64,000 nt of DNA from Eustoma russellianum (GCA_036186865.1 AP025040.1:13546111-13610110); one strand, 5' to 3'; shown: positions 44,726 to 56,409, numbered from the stretch's first letter. Numbers and translations: made by a program. Notes: a model not told the origin generated them from the letters alone.

Positions 44726-46110
44726 ATTCCGAAAGGAGAAAATCTCACTTATTAGCCTAAGGTTTGGCCCATTACTCAGTTAGCAGCCTAACGTTCATGA
44801 AACTCACTTAATAACAACTCTTTTGCCGAAATGTCTCACTTGTAGCCAGTTGACCGTTGACCAACCGTTGACTAACCGTTGACCAGCCGTTGACTTTCTC
44901 AGACCAACCAGAATCTGACACGTGGCAACCCTTTTTAATTAAAAAATAAAATTGTATTTTTAAATACATTGATTTAAAATGAATTTAAAAATTCTAAAAA
45001 ATTGTAAAAATTAATTAAAAAACATTTTAAATATCAAAAAATTAGGAAAAAATATAAAAATAATAAAAAATTACCCACAACACTCCAGCACTCCACCCCC
45101 CCCCCCCCCCGCACCCCCGGCCAAAAATTTTTTTAATTTTTTTTTTCAAACTCACTCATAACACTCCGACCACCCCCGCGTCCCCTCCCCCACCCCCTCC
45201 TCTCGCGAAATTTTTTTTTAAAAATTTTTTCTAACTCATCCATAACATCCTAACCACCCCTGCGTCCCCTCTCCCACCCCCGCGCACACCTCAAAAAAAT
45301 TTAAAATTTTTTCAACTCACCCACAAAGCTCCGACCATCCCCCAGAACCCGAAACAATCCAACCCTCAGTCCAAAAAGAAAATGACAATGTTAGTCTTGC
45401 AACTTGGAAAAAGAAAATAATATAATTCGAAAAAAAGGCAGGGGACCTCTGCAATTCGAGCCACGCTACCACATTTATATACATTGTCATTATTTTATAA
45501 GTATTATTATTCTCCAACTATTTTGACGAAGGCATTGAATAGAAATGTGTGCGGGGTTGGGAGAGTTAGAAAAAATTTTAAAAAAAAAAATTTTGCGAGA
45601 GGAGGGTGTGGGGGAGGGGACGCGGGGGTGGTCGGAGCGTTATGAGTGAGTTTAAAAAAAATTAAAAAATTTTTTGGCCGGGGGGTGCCGGGGGGGGGGG
45701 TGGGTGGGTGGTGTGGCGTGGGGGGGGGGTAGGTGGGTGGAGTGCTGGAGTGTTGTGGGTAATTTTTTATTATTTTTATATTTTTTTCCTAATTTTTTGA
45801 TATTTAAAATGTTTTTTAATTAATTTTTACAATTTTTTAGAATTTTTAAATTCATTTTAAATCAATTTATTTAAAAATACAATTTTATTTTTTTTAATTA
45901 AAAAGGGTTGCCACGTGTCAGATTCTGGTTGGTCTGAGAAAGTCAACGGCTGGTCAACGGTTAGTCAACGGTTGGTCAACGGTCAACTGGCTACAAGTGA
46001 GACATTTCGGCAAAAGAGTTGTTATTAAGTGAGTTTCATGAACGTTAGGCTGCTAACTGAGTAATGGGCCAAACTTTAGGCTAATAAGTGAGATTTTCTC
46101 ATTCCGAAAG
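44726..46110. mobile_element. Mutator-like foldback element with long TIRs and 10-bp TSD
   Basis: The element proper is 44736-46100 (1365 bp), flanked by identical ATTCCGAAAG at 44726-44735 and 46101-46110. Arms of about 500 bp (44736-45233 and 45566-46100) are near-perfect reverse complements starting GAGAAAATCTCACTTATTAG. Each arm has five TTGAC(C/T) motifs in a row, an AT-rich stretch, then C-rich repeats (CTCCGACCACCCCCGCGTCC type) that continue as imperfect tandem units into the loop at 45234-45565. There is no transposase. The 10-bp duplication and long TIRs suggest the Mutator superfamily. Confidence 0.88.
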
Positions 46111-47114
46111 GAATGGTCGTTCTTTTTATGTCTTGGTTTAACAAAAACATGCTTTCTGTTTCGGAACGATCATTTCTTTTGTATGCGTTAGTTAGCCAAT
46201 GCATGTGTGAGGTTGTGGATTGCTGTCACGTGTTCTGTCTTATTGGTGCGTGGCCGTCAAGTGGCACTGTGTGTCGTGCTGTATGGCGAAGTTGCTTATG
46301 TGGCTTGGGTTGGTTGCCCGAGCTGAAGTGCCTTTCCTTGCTTTCTGAGTGTTCACTGACAGTACCGAGCCGGTGGTCATGGTTAACCTGACCCTCGTTG
46401 GGGACGTGAAGGCCATTGACCAAAGTAGTTAACCATGGCGCAAGTTTCTCAGGATGATTGGCTGAAGTCGACCTAACAACTAATGACAACCTGAGGACTG
46501 AGCCGATTTCTGTGTGGCATCATGCGTCTCTTGGGTTACAATAACTTGACTGTATATTTGGACACGATAGCTGACGTGAACCTTTAGTCAACCTATGCCC
46601 ATGTATGGTCAGACAATATAGGCTAAGAGATGGCGAGATGTCTACGCTACTTATATATGTCAGAACGTATTGGATTTGTCCTCGTTAATAATGTTTGTGA
46701 TTGTGTTAGTTTATATATTTTTTTTAAAGAAACAGCCCGTATGAATTTAATGAATATAAAGGTCAATATCAAAATTAACAATGTGTTTTATCCGCAACAA
46801 CACGTTAAATAATATCTCTAAAATTTGAAATTCTCAATTAAAACTAACAAAAGTGGATATATATCGAAAAAATATGGGGATGACTTATTTTTTTATAATT
46901 AATTATTTTAAGACACGAATAGTAGACATCAAAGGGTTGGCGTCTAGCTGTCAAAAGACCTGCTCCCCTCGTGGCGTAGGAAGCCATGTTTTGTCGCCTT
47001 CTTGTGGCAACCTCTGATATTACAATCATAGTAATACTTCAAATAATTTTGCAATCATATCATCTATCATCCTTAGAAAATTTTATCGGCTGAGTTTTTT
47101 TTTTTTTTTTTTGA
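46111..47114. other. Intergenic, no gene supported
   Basis: An open frame at 46113-46391 encodes a Cys/Leu/Trp-rich product with no recognised features, probably chance. Nothing else stands out. Confidence 0.3.
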
Positions 47115-47475
47115 GAAAATGACACTACGCATCTATAACCATGGTCATTGTGTATTATGAGATTCTAATTTTCAGCATATATTCATAATTATTAAATTTT
47201 TTAGATTATTGCACTTTAGGTTTGCGATTCTGCATCTATAACTATTAAATGTTTTACTGTTTTAGGACCGTTTATCAGGTCTTATATGAAAAAAAAAATA
47301 TTTAAATAGTGCAAAAGAGTTAAAAATAATAGTTATGGGTGCATGTTATGAATCGCATATTTATGGGGGCAAAAGTGTAAAAAATAATAGTTACGGATGT
47401 ATGCTAAAATTTACAAACTTATAGTACAATCTAGACACAACAGTTATAGTTATAAACACAATGTATCATTTTTCT
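47115..47475. mobile_element. MITE-like element with imperfect inverted ends
   Basis: It starts GAAAATGACACTACGCATCT + ATAACCATGG and ends GTTATAGTTATAAACACAAT + GTATCATTTTTC, imperfect reverse complements. Internal phrases TAATAGTTA(C/T)GG recur. A relative lies at 28040-28342. The target duplication is obscured by T-runs. Confidence 0.45.
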
Positions 47476-48779
47476 TTCTTATTATTCAATTTGATATTTG
47501 TTCATGATGTAATTAATATCTTGTACTCGTAGCAGAAACGAAAAAAAAATCTCTCTGAAAAACATCAGCTGTTTATGAAATCGAATGTGAAAAGAGGGGT
47601 ATATATATATATTTTAGCAAAAAATATAATAAGGTTTCACTTAAATTAAGTTTTTCTCTGATTCATCTCAACTAATAAAAACTATTCAAATAAGCTTATG
47701 AGTTTTAAACCCTTAATCTCATGGATAAATATTAGCCTAGTGGTTTCTTGGATGTAAAAGGTCGTACCATGACCTCGAAGGTATTTACTATCTCAGCCTA
47801 ATGCAGCTTCGTGATTGATATAAATAATGTTGCTCAATGGCTTCTTTAGTAATAGGGTCAAGACTTGGTGTTCACAATGTGTCTGAGCCCAAACTTGTTC
47901 TGGTATAAGAAGCTAAAGGTAAGATCCAAACACTTACATTAATGTTGTCAGGATTTGAACATATTATCTTGAAAATAATTTACCGCTCAAATATCAAATG
48001 AGTTATGTCCTCGAATATTAACCTATTGTTTCTTGTGTCATAAATCAGAACTCGGAAGGGAGGGATGGACATATTTTAAAGGGTGCCCAATTTGAAAAGA
48101 ACTGATCATGCGATCACTCAATTCTGTAACTTCCCTTGTCGTTCTAGTCCTAGTCCTCGATGACGTAACCCCTGCCCAATTTGTACTTAAAAGATTTCCA
48201 CAACAATCTCATATTGCTTTCCAAATTAAATGATCTAGGTTTTTAACAGTTGTTGAATAAAGCTAGAGTCAATAACGTGTGTTTTAATATGTGTCTAAAA
48301 ACTCGAATTCAAATCGTTGAGATAGAAAAAAAAAATGTTACTCAACCGTTTGCTTGTGTGTTTTTTTCATAATATTATGGATGAGACTATATAACATTTA
48401 GATGTGAAAAATGATTGGAATAACACAAAAATTTTGTCGATGAATGAAAACAATTTAGTTTTGCTTTCTAGCATTATTTTACTATATTACTCACTGGCAT
48501 CGTCTTTTAGATTTTCACTATCGTCATCTTTATATCATTTTCTCATCACTGCTTATAAGGCAATTTCCTCCTAAAAATTCTGAAGGAAAAAAATGTTGAA
48601 TCCATATGAAAGATTTGATCTCATAGCTAATAGGAATCAAGATATTAATCAAAACATTAGTATTGCTTGATTAATTATTAGGGGGCTCTACCACAAAAAT
48701 CCAGCACTTTCGCTTGTTCATTGGTCAATGCCAACTTCATATAACAAAGTGACTTCTTTACCTTCTCCGCCGCATCCCT
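47476..48779. other. Intergenic, possible old SINE trace
   Basis: TTAGCCTAGTGGTTTC at about 47731 fits a pol III A box, but no convincing B box or ends were found. No genes. Confidence 0.3.
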
Positions 48780-48788
48780 CTTTCGTCC

Positions 48789-48957
48789 GGGATGAGATCT
48801 CCTCACCGCGCGGCCCAGGACGCGACACGTGGCAGCAGTAGGGGGTGGTGAGGCTGGATGAGGGTTACCCTCACCCAGCCTCACCACCCCCACTTTTTGC
48901 CACGTGTCGCGCGGTCACGCATGCGGTGAGGGAGGAGCGGTGAGGGGATCCTATCCC
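48789..48957. mobile_element. MITE copy 2 (GGGATGAGATC ends)
   Basis: Same family as 33420-33593: inverted ends GGGATGAGATC and GATCCTATCCC, the same palindromic GAGGCTGGATGAGGGTTACC core, and CACGTGGCA/CCACGTGTC motifs. Flanks CTTTCGTCC at 48780-48788 and 48958-48966 give an 8-9-bp duplication. Confidence 0.82.
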
Positions 48958-48989
48958 CTTTCGTCCATAATTTTAAAACTGAATCAAGG

Positions 48990-48994
48990 AAAAC
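48990..48994. repeat. Target-site duplication AAAAC, left
   Basis: AAAAC here and at 50474-50478 are identical and bound the second aberrant copia element. Confidence 0.8.
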
Positions 48995-49106
48995 TGTTAA
49001 GCGAGCTAAGCTGACCTAGAGCTGAGCTTGGCCTACTGTTCTGTTGACTTTATGCTGAGATGAGCTGATTTGCTTTCTGTCAACTTCTGATTTACTTCGG
49101 CCGAGC
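48995..49106 (+). repeat. Inverted 112-nt U3 tip, left end
   Basis: It starts TGTTAAGCGAGCTAAGCTGA and stays alignable, at roughly 80-85 percent by eye, with the reverse complement of 50473-50362 up to CCGAGC, where homology stops abruptly. Confidence 0.85.
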
Positions 49107-49109
49107 ACA

Positions 49110-50025
49110 TATGCCACCCGCGCTCTGTTTGGTGCGTGGCAATGTCTTCGGGCGATCCCCCACCAGTTCGAATAGCCCACTAGCTGAAAACATGCACGGA
49201 CTTAATGACCCTTTCTGCGGCAATGGGAGCAAGTCAGGTCAGCTTTGGTTTGACCTGCAGTCACTTCCTTGTTTTGTAGCAACGGTCACTGAAAAACCAG
49301 CCGGAGCAGGGGTCTATTCCATGTTCACAATCGAGCCAAGACTCTCTTCTTGCACTACCATGTGATAGACGCGATTCAAGGGAGGAAGAGAGTCTTGATT
49401 TAGTGTGGAGGAACGTACCATTCGGTACGTTGAATCCTCCAAGCCCATGAGAAATTCATGGATCTTATCCACTTCCTTGCGTCGAGGAAGAGTCTTTCGA
49501 AGATCGCATATGCACGAGACACATGAACAGACCAGAAGTTCATCATAGTCCTTCATTTTGTCCCATATTTTCTTCAATTTTCTATAATAGACCATCACAG
49601 AATCGCCATTCTGTTTACAATTTGTGAGGGCCCTCTTCAACCGTTGGACCCTCGGCGCATTCATTATAGCGAAGCGCTGCTTTATATCGTCCCACAACTC
49701 CTTTGCATCTTCAGCATAGGAGATGGTGGAACGAAAGCCTGGTTCTATTGTGTTCAGGATCCAGACAACAATCATAGAGTTAACCGGCTCCCAATCATCC
49801 AGGTCGAGGGAGCCTTCTGCAGGTCGTCGGATAGTGCCATCAAGGAAGCCGAACTTTCGGCGAGCCAGTGAGGCGCCACAGATTTCCTGTGCCCATTCTT
49901 CATAGTTCAGTCCAGTCAACTGGACTGGAGTGATAAGCAAACCCGGGTGATGCTCATTCTGGGGACACAATTTTCTTAGTTTGATAAGTGGAAGGAAGAA
50001 GAGGCTGAGATGATTTGGCTGCCAT
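49110..50025 (-). pseudogene. Copia gag with zinc knuckle
   Basis: ATG at 50025 (MAAKSSQPLLPSTYQTKK), one frame shift near 49965, then an open frame 49970-49314: LTGLNYEEWAQEICGASLAR (substrate for the Gag head), FGFLDGTI, DDWEPVNSMIVVWILNTI, LWDDIKQRFAIMNAPRVQRL, KIHEFLMGLEDSTYRMVRSS. Beyond another stop, a CSHC-(R)RKGH-C type zinc knuckle is visible near 49230-49200, followed by a QLVGY/WW-like block. This is the standard plant copia Gag layout. Coding stops at the inverted U3 tip. Confidence 0.82.
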
Positions 50026-50071
50026 AGTGAGAAGAAGTGATGGGTTGTTCAAACAGAGAGAGTCGAACATC

Positions 50072-50083
50072 GCTCTGATACCA
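50072..50083 (-). other. PBS, initiator Met-tRNA type
   Basis: The minus strand reads TGGTATCAGAGC directly after the LTR end TTATTACA. Confidence 0.92.
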
Positions 50084-50473
50084 TGTAATAATAAATTGGT
50101 ACTTCAAAACTGCCTTATCTTTATTCCAATCCCTCAATTTATAGAGTTACAATCGGAAAGATAAATTCAAGTTAATCTAATTATTATCAATGCTAATCCA
50201 ATCACTATCAATTAGGATAATAGATAAATACAAATCAAATCAATTATAGATATACATTAATGGAGAATCAATCAGATCGCTAATCAGATAAACACAGATA
50301 CGCCCGCGAACTCTATCTAATTGCCGAGCTGAACTTAGTCTGATCAATCTCGTCAGGTCAGCTCGGTCAAAAGTAAATCAGAGGTTGGCAGGAAGCAGAT
50401 TAGCTCAACTCAGTACAAAGTCAACAACACAGTAGACCGAACTCAGCTCTAGGTCAGGTCAGCTCGTTTAACA
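50084..50473 (-). repeat. LTR of second aberrant copia
   Basis: 390 bp, minus strand TGTTAAAC...TTATTACA. It contains a TAACTCTATAAATTGAGG TATA-like segment near 50135. No direct second copy exists in the window, only the inverted tip at 48995-49106. Confidence 0.85.
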
Positions 50474-50478
50474 AAAAC

Positions 50479-52584
50479 ACGCGATGTAAATGGTCAATCC
50501 CAATCTGAATTTCTAAATCAATTGTTTTAAAAATACATACACGATAACAAGGACAGAAATTCAAACTACAGTCGATATAAATCTTTTTGTAAAGCTTTAA
50601 ACAGTTAGACTTAAGTCTAGTTTAAGTTTATGAAAATCCATCTATGAGTTTTTGTTGTCTCATGAAAATCGATCTATGATTTGAAGAAATGTAAACTAAA
50701 TAACTCTAGTCTTGTGGTTACACGTTACTCTCTATTGCCAATTGCATAAACTAATGGCTTACTGATTTGATGATTAACTTTTACTAAGTTTTTAGAATAA
50801 TTTTTTAAAACGAGTATCAACTGAACTATACTAGACAGAAATACATCGTACGTTGCCACCCAAGAGCTAACTGAAAACCTCTAGTGGATAAGACTAACGT
50901 GATAACCACTACACCACACCAACGACTTGTTTCTATAACTTTTAGATTCTACAAAATAAGTGGATAGTGAGACGATTTTGTGACGGGTTTGGTAAAATCC
51001 TTTCCCACCTTACTATGATAGAAAATAAATTCAAAAACAGCTTCAAATCTATTTTAGGTGAAATTCAAAAAATCTATTGAATAGTTGTGAAATTAAGAGG
51101 TACACTGGTTCAAATATTATTTCTATAATTTATGGGTTTCTGTTGTTATCACATTACAGTGGAATATTTTCTGTAATGTAATGATTCAGAAACAGGACAG
51201 CTGGTAAAATATTCCAATAAAGAAAGGGCATGTAGAAGTTCGTTTTTGACCTTTGTTTTCAGGTCACGTGGGGAACTGAAAATCATAATACTTGGATTTG
51301 GATAAACAAAAAATTCAAATTTCTATCCTCAAGAATATCCACGGTTACAGTCCTATAAAGATATAGAGTTTGCAAATCAGGAGTTCACGGTTTCATAAGA
51401 TAGTATCGCATTGTCAGAACCGACGTGATGTGCCTACTGCAAACGGAGACAGTAACCGTTTAATCCAATTGGAGAGGATAAAGTAGGATAACTATTACTG
51501 ATCTAGATAACAGTATTCTACACATACTGCGTGTGTCCCTGTTCGAACTTGTGCTATTTGTTGTATTAATTTTTCAACACAACTAGCAACTAAGCTATGC
51601 CGTGGATGTTTGAATAATTTTTTTTAAAAATAAGGAAAAAGTTCCTCGGATGCCGTTATGTTATGAAGTGTTCAATAATTGAGTCAATTCAACCATCAGT
51701 TTCTTTATGTCAAAAAAGAAAGAAAGAAAGAAAAAACCATCAGTTCCTTTTTTTTTAAATATAGAGAAAACAGTTGACAATTTTCTTTTTAAGAAAAACA
51801 GCTGAGAAATTTCAAAAGAAATTATACTTGAACGAAGATGGTTTTGGCCTATGTATTTACATGACCCCGGTAGATTTAATCCTTTCTATATCTAGAAGAA
51901 TCAGTTGAAAATATAATATTAATGTATTTTATGACTTGGTATCAAGGTCTGAGGATATTAACGATTGTTATACAAAAATAATCTACTTATTGTACGTATC
52001 CGAAACAACGTGTTATATTCGATGAAATGAAAACTATTTCAGTCAAAATTTTCTATTTTGTAGCATTCATTAATTAAATACTCGAATGGTCTAATAAATT
52101 ACTTAATTTAAACGATAATAGTATTCTGATCCACGTATAAAAAACTCACATGAATATAATTTGAGGCTAAAATTTACAAGGTCACATCTTAAACCAAAGT
52201 GGCAAAATTAATTATTTTCATGAAAATTTGTGGGAACTCATGATTAAGTTCTTACACGAGTAAAGAGAAAAATTAATTCAGAGTTTAACAATATAAAGTG
52301 CGTTCAAGAACCTTTTGTGGTTAAACACCGGGATCTCGATGTATAGTATACTGTTGTACACACCGTGATCCTGGTATGTAATAAATAAAAGTTTAGATTT
52401 CAAACGAAATTCGAACTTGCATTTACTATAAACTGTGATCCTGTTATTTATTACATCATGATACGGTGTCATACACTAGGATTCCTATGTGTAGATTCAT
52501 CAGAAACAATCAAATCTTACCGATATAGATCACTCTCTTGATCTCTTTATCTAGTCATTGAAATAATGACTTTATTACGTAATA
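50479..52584. other. Intergenic, tRNA-like and SINE-like traces only
   Basis: AT-rich. Besides the tRNA-like segment at 50852-50923, 51500-51605 has B-box-like AAGTTCGAACAGGG and A-box-like TAGCTTAGTTGCTAGT on the minus strand, suggesting an old SINE. A (GAAA)n run lies at 51716-51736. No gene. Confidence 0.35.
50852..50923 (-). pseudogene. tRNA-Val-like pseudogene or SINE head
   Basis: The minus strand reads GTGTGGTGTAGTGGTTATCA, then CG, then TTAGTCTTATCCACTAGAGG, closely resembling the D arm and anticodon arm of plant tRNA-Val. The T arm lacks the GGTTCGA motif and the anticodon loop is altered, so it is not functional. Confidence 0.45.
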
Positions 52585-53735
52585 CTTATCATTGCATCAT
52601 GCTGGTGGAGCGATACTACGCAATCATGCCGGTGCATTGATCTCAGCTATTTGCTTTCGGCTGCCTGCGTCCCCTCCATTGCAAGCTGAGCTAATGGCAT
52701 TGCAGCTTGCTTTAATATTCTATGCACGTCATCATGATGCTTTGATATTAGAAACAGATTGTAAGGTACTCGTTCAGCATTTGTTCAATCCCTATCGCTT
52801 CACAGGTTCATATGCTGCAGTGTTAGACCGCACGCTGCAGTTTATGCATCTTAATGGCTCATCTCTTCAGCATTGTTATCGAGAGGCAAATACTGTGGCA
52901 CACACATTAGCATCACATGGACATAATTAGGTGGGGGTTAAAATATTCACAACAATGGTTGAATTGCCCTGTGAGGTTCGAGAGGCGCTCAGGATGGATG
53001 CTATCGTGCCATGCTTAAGGCTTGGACCATAATGTCTCCCAATGGGTTGGCGCGCTTTGCCCAGAGTTGCCTATGTCATATCACGACATAGGCAACGTCG
53101 GTATGTTTTTATTTCATTGGTTCTTTTTTCAACTGCTATAATCCTTCACACAATTGATATGTTTAACGTGCTAAATTTTCATGACAATGCGGAGCACACG
53201 GCGGAACTTGTGGCCAGTAGCTTTGGACAGCATCTTACACAACTGGTTTTTAAGCTTTCTAAGTTGCCCGTACCTCGACTGGATACGGGCAACGGCGGTA
53301 TGTGCTGGAATTATCTATTTCCCTTTACATTCTGCTTGATCGATATTCTTTTGATGCTTTCTTATTGGTTTTTGGGAATGCCAATGTTGGCGGGAGCACA
53401 TGAGCTTGCGGATAGATACGAGGCTGATTTACACTGCACTTTTGGTAGTCCTCATCAACATTTCAGTACATTGCAGTACGACGAAGACATCACACGGCTG
53501 TATCAGATTCTCTTTCTGATTTCTCCATACTTAGATAGCATGTTATTTTATTGTTATATATTGTTTTCTTACTTATCTGCTTTCTTACTTTATTGTTTTT
53601 CTTTTCACTATGGGAGAGTCTCCCTCAGTAGCTTAGCGCAGTGATTGTAACCACGGTATTCCTCCGCCACAAGTGAGGGCAACATATATTAATAAAATAA
53701 CTGGACGGTACCGTCCGTCTTTCATCAAAAAAATC
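52585..53735 (+). mobile_element. 5'-truncated LINE, RNase H and 3' end
   Basis: 52592-52930 encodes an RNase H-like domain: GGAILRNHAGALISAICF, the Glu of QAELMALQLAL, the Asp of ETDCKVLVQHL and REANTVAHTLASHG, matching the RNase H domain that ends plant L1-type LINE pol. The first Asp region is cut off. The last catalytic Asp of the REANxVAD motif is His, and a TAG follows. The tail includes TAACCACGGTATTCCTCCGC + CACAAGTGAGGGC, an AATAAAAT signal (53692) and an A-run (53727). No clear target duplication. Confidence 0.65.
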
Positions 53736-53847
53736 ATGTCTCTCATGGGAAAACACACTCTTAGATTTCTATAAATCGATTGTGAGAGGAACTCTAATTA
53801 TGTTTAGCCCCTTCTGTCGACTTCACGTACACAAAGAAGAAGAAGAT

Positions 53848-54037
53848 TTAAAAAGTCTTTCTCGGTGTACTAGGCTACCGCGTCTGCGTAGGGGTCGGAG
53901 AGGGGTCAGATCGCTTTGCAATCTGATATGCACCGTCTTACCCTGCACTTTGTGCAAGAGGTTGTTTTTGCATCTTGAATCCATGACCTCAAGGTCACAA
54001 ACTGCAACCTTACGAGTTGCTCCAAGGTCCGTCCTCT
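53848..54037 (-). mobile_element. Au-type SINE
   Basis: 190 bp. The minus strand starts AGGACGGACCTTGGAGCAAC, with B-box GGTCATGGATTCAAG, the conserved CTCTTGCACAAAGTGCAGGG + TAAGAC core and a CCTAGTACACCGAG end. These are landmarks of the widespread plant Au SINE. Flanks AAAGAAGAAGAAGAT (53833-53847, 54038-54052) are identical. Confidence 0.88.
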
Positions 54038-54255
54038 AAAGAAGAAGAAGATCTATTATCAAAAAAGGGCAAAAGTGTGTATTACGGCGTAAATTTTTCT
54101 GGGTCGAGTCTAAAGCAATGTTGATCTAACAATATATAGTTAGATGTATACTCATTAAATTAATTATGCTATACTTCTGAATTAGAGAGGGTCCATTCCT
54201 AAGTCAAAAACACTTTAAAGTAGTACTATAATTCACATATAAAAATTGGCATATC

Positions 54256-54260
54256 TATAT
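54256..54260. repeat. Target-site duplication TATAT, left, gypsy
   Basis: TATAT here and at 63672-63676 are identical, though the sequence is low complexity. Confidence 0.75.
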
Positions 54261-56407
54261 TGTTATGGCCGTACAAAAAAAATAAAGAATTTAATAGTAA
54301 ATAAAACATTTAGTGTGTGTGCTGTGTGATAAACATGCGGGAAAAAAAATAATAAACTAATTAGCTAAACTCTATCCCAAACCATTAATCAAACCTTATC
54401 CCTAATTTCCCTCACTTATCATCCCACCCTTATTCCCTCAATCTCTTATTAATATATATCAAACCCTAATCCCCTCCCCCTCTTCAAAAGAAACGGCAGT
54501 TCCCATCCCCTTCTCCCCCCATCAATTGCGTCAGCCTCCAAAAGAAAAAAAAAAGAACTTTTGATCCAAGGTTCAAGAGGAGTGGAAATCACAACCATAT
54601 CATCGCCATCACCGTGCCTACATCGTCTCTCGTATTTGAGTTCTTGCTAGGATCGAGGTAGGTGCATACTATTTATTCCCTCATAATGGTACAAAGATTG
54701 CATGCTCAAAACGGTATTTTAATTGTTTATTGTTGTTCTTTTATTTTTTGATTTGAGCATGAACTTGATGATGTATTCTCTTTGTGATAACATGAAGCCT
54801 ATATGTGTGAAAATATATGTGTGGGTAGTATGGTGTTGGCCGAATGGTTGCCTTCAAATTGTGTGGATGTGTGTATGTTGATTCTAATGGGTATTAATTG
54901 CTTTGTTTTTTTTTGATTTCGGTATGCAACGTATAAATATATATATAAAAAGAAAGGTAAAATAATAATAGTTTGGGGTTGCTGCTAAGGGGCCGAAATC
55001 TGCTCCTGGTCAGGTTAATTGTTTAGGTTTTGTAATGGATATTGGGGTTTTGTCTTTTTCGGCATGCTGCTTAAAAAAAATAATAAATAAAATAAAAATA
55101 AAACAGGCTGAATCCGTGCGGTGTATTATATATAAAAAAAAGAAGTAAGATAAAGGGTTAGGCCTTTCGGCCGAAACCCAAGATATATAAAAAAAAATTA
55201 ATTAATTAACTAATTAAAAAGGTGGGGCCGAATCCAATTGCTTTTTATATGGATTTGTTTTTTTAGTATACTACTATAAAAAAAGGAAAAAAAAAGGTAA
55301 AAGCCAAAGGGTGGCCATTCGGCCAACCCAATTTGAATAAAAAAATAATAATAAAATAATAAAAGGAGATAAAGGGTTGGCCTTTTTCGGCAATCCAATT
55401 TAAAATAATAATAATAATAATAAAATAATAAAAGGGCAAATGGTTTAGCCTTTCGGTTGAACCCAATTTAATTAAAAAAAGGGGGGAAATAAAATAAAAT
55501 AATAAAATAAGTAGACTAAGTAATGGAAGATGGACGTGGTACAGAAGGAAGTAATGGGGGCGGCTGTGTGGTGCATTGCATTCATGGCACGTGCATTGCA
55601 TGAGGTATACTGCGTCTATAGGGCGTGGGTATCGGGATGACTTACCGTGTCTATAGGGCACCGGGGTCATGAGACATACTGCGTCTATAGGGCGTGGGTG
55701 TCCAAACGGCAAGTGGTGGCTAGAGACCATGACGCTGGATTTAGGACCCGGGGGCATGCATTGCATATAGGTCTAGGAGCATATTGCATGACATGATTCT
55801 CGTTGCGTGTGACACGTTAATTGAGCATGCATCACGTACTTGCGCATTTTTATGTGGAGTGCTTTACCTTTCCGTATAAGCCATGCTATCATGTTTTATG
55901 TGTTATGTGTTGATATCTTTTTGGGTACGTACTCTTTGTATTGTTTTGAGAGACACCTACTGGGTGATTATCATCACTCACCCCTTACTATTCCAGGTGA
56001 GACCGATAATGCCTACGATTATATTTTCTTCGAGGATGGTGCCGATGTCGTGGAGTGGGCCGAGTGACCAGTAGATATGATTGCGGCGAGGGCAGAGACG
56101 GGCTATTTATGATATTCTTGGGGTGACATTGAGATTTATATTTTTACGTTAATACGTTGAGACATTTCTTTTAGACTTTTAATTCAGACATTTGACTTTG
56201 ACTTGTAGGGCCTGGTCAGCCTAATAGTGATGTTTTTGGTTCATTAAATTCTAGTTAGTATTGTGTTTAACCGTTTCCGCGAAAAGAAAAAAAAATTTTC
56301 TGTCAACGCTGACGTGTAACAGGTTGAGGTGACGCTTTGTATCCTCCTTAGTGAGATACGGCGGGTGCACTGCTACCGAGGCTAGGGCTCGGGAGCGGGG
56401 CGCTACA
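54261..56407 (+). repeat. 5' LTR of gypsy element
   Basis: 2147 bp, TGTTATGGCC...GGGGCGCTACA. It contains AT-rich runs, GCATTCATGGCACGTGCATT at about 55579 (G-box CACGTG), three GCGTCTATAGGGC units (55611-55690), a CATGCATTGCAT stretch at about 55755 and the GATTATATTTTCTTCGAGGA block (56016). Confidence 0.95.
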
Positions 56408-56409
56408 GG

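Larger units (their letters stand above)
48995..50473 (-). mobile_element. Second copia element with two inverted U3 ends
   Basis: Read on the minus strand: complete LTR 50473-50084, PBS 50083-50072, gag 50025 to about 49110 ending just after the zinc knuckle, then directly an inverted copy of the first 112 bases of the LTR (49106-48995). There is no pol, purine tract or normal 3' LTR. Exact AAAAC duplications flank both ends, so the whole unit was integrated as found. It has the same architecture as 1754-4538 but unrelated sequence. Confidence 0.87.

Noticed and set aside
46113..46391. 92-codon frame right of the foldback element
   Set aside because: No motif, atypical Cys/Trp-rich composition, and a comparable antisense frame exists.
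51500..51605. Possible SINE with AAGTTCGAACAGGG
   Set aside because: Box spacing is plausible, but ends and duplication are not visible; left as a note only.
53042..53644. 200-codon hydrophobic frame after the LINE RNase H
   Set aside because: It lies in the LINE 3' tail, no domain is recognisable, and its frame is preserved only because the tail is T-rich.
55263..55766. Minus-strand frames of 60-167 codons in the gypsy LTRs (also 62464-63020)
   Set aside because: They repeat in both LTRs and read through AT-rich low-complexity runs; no protein features.
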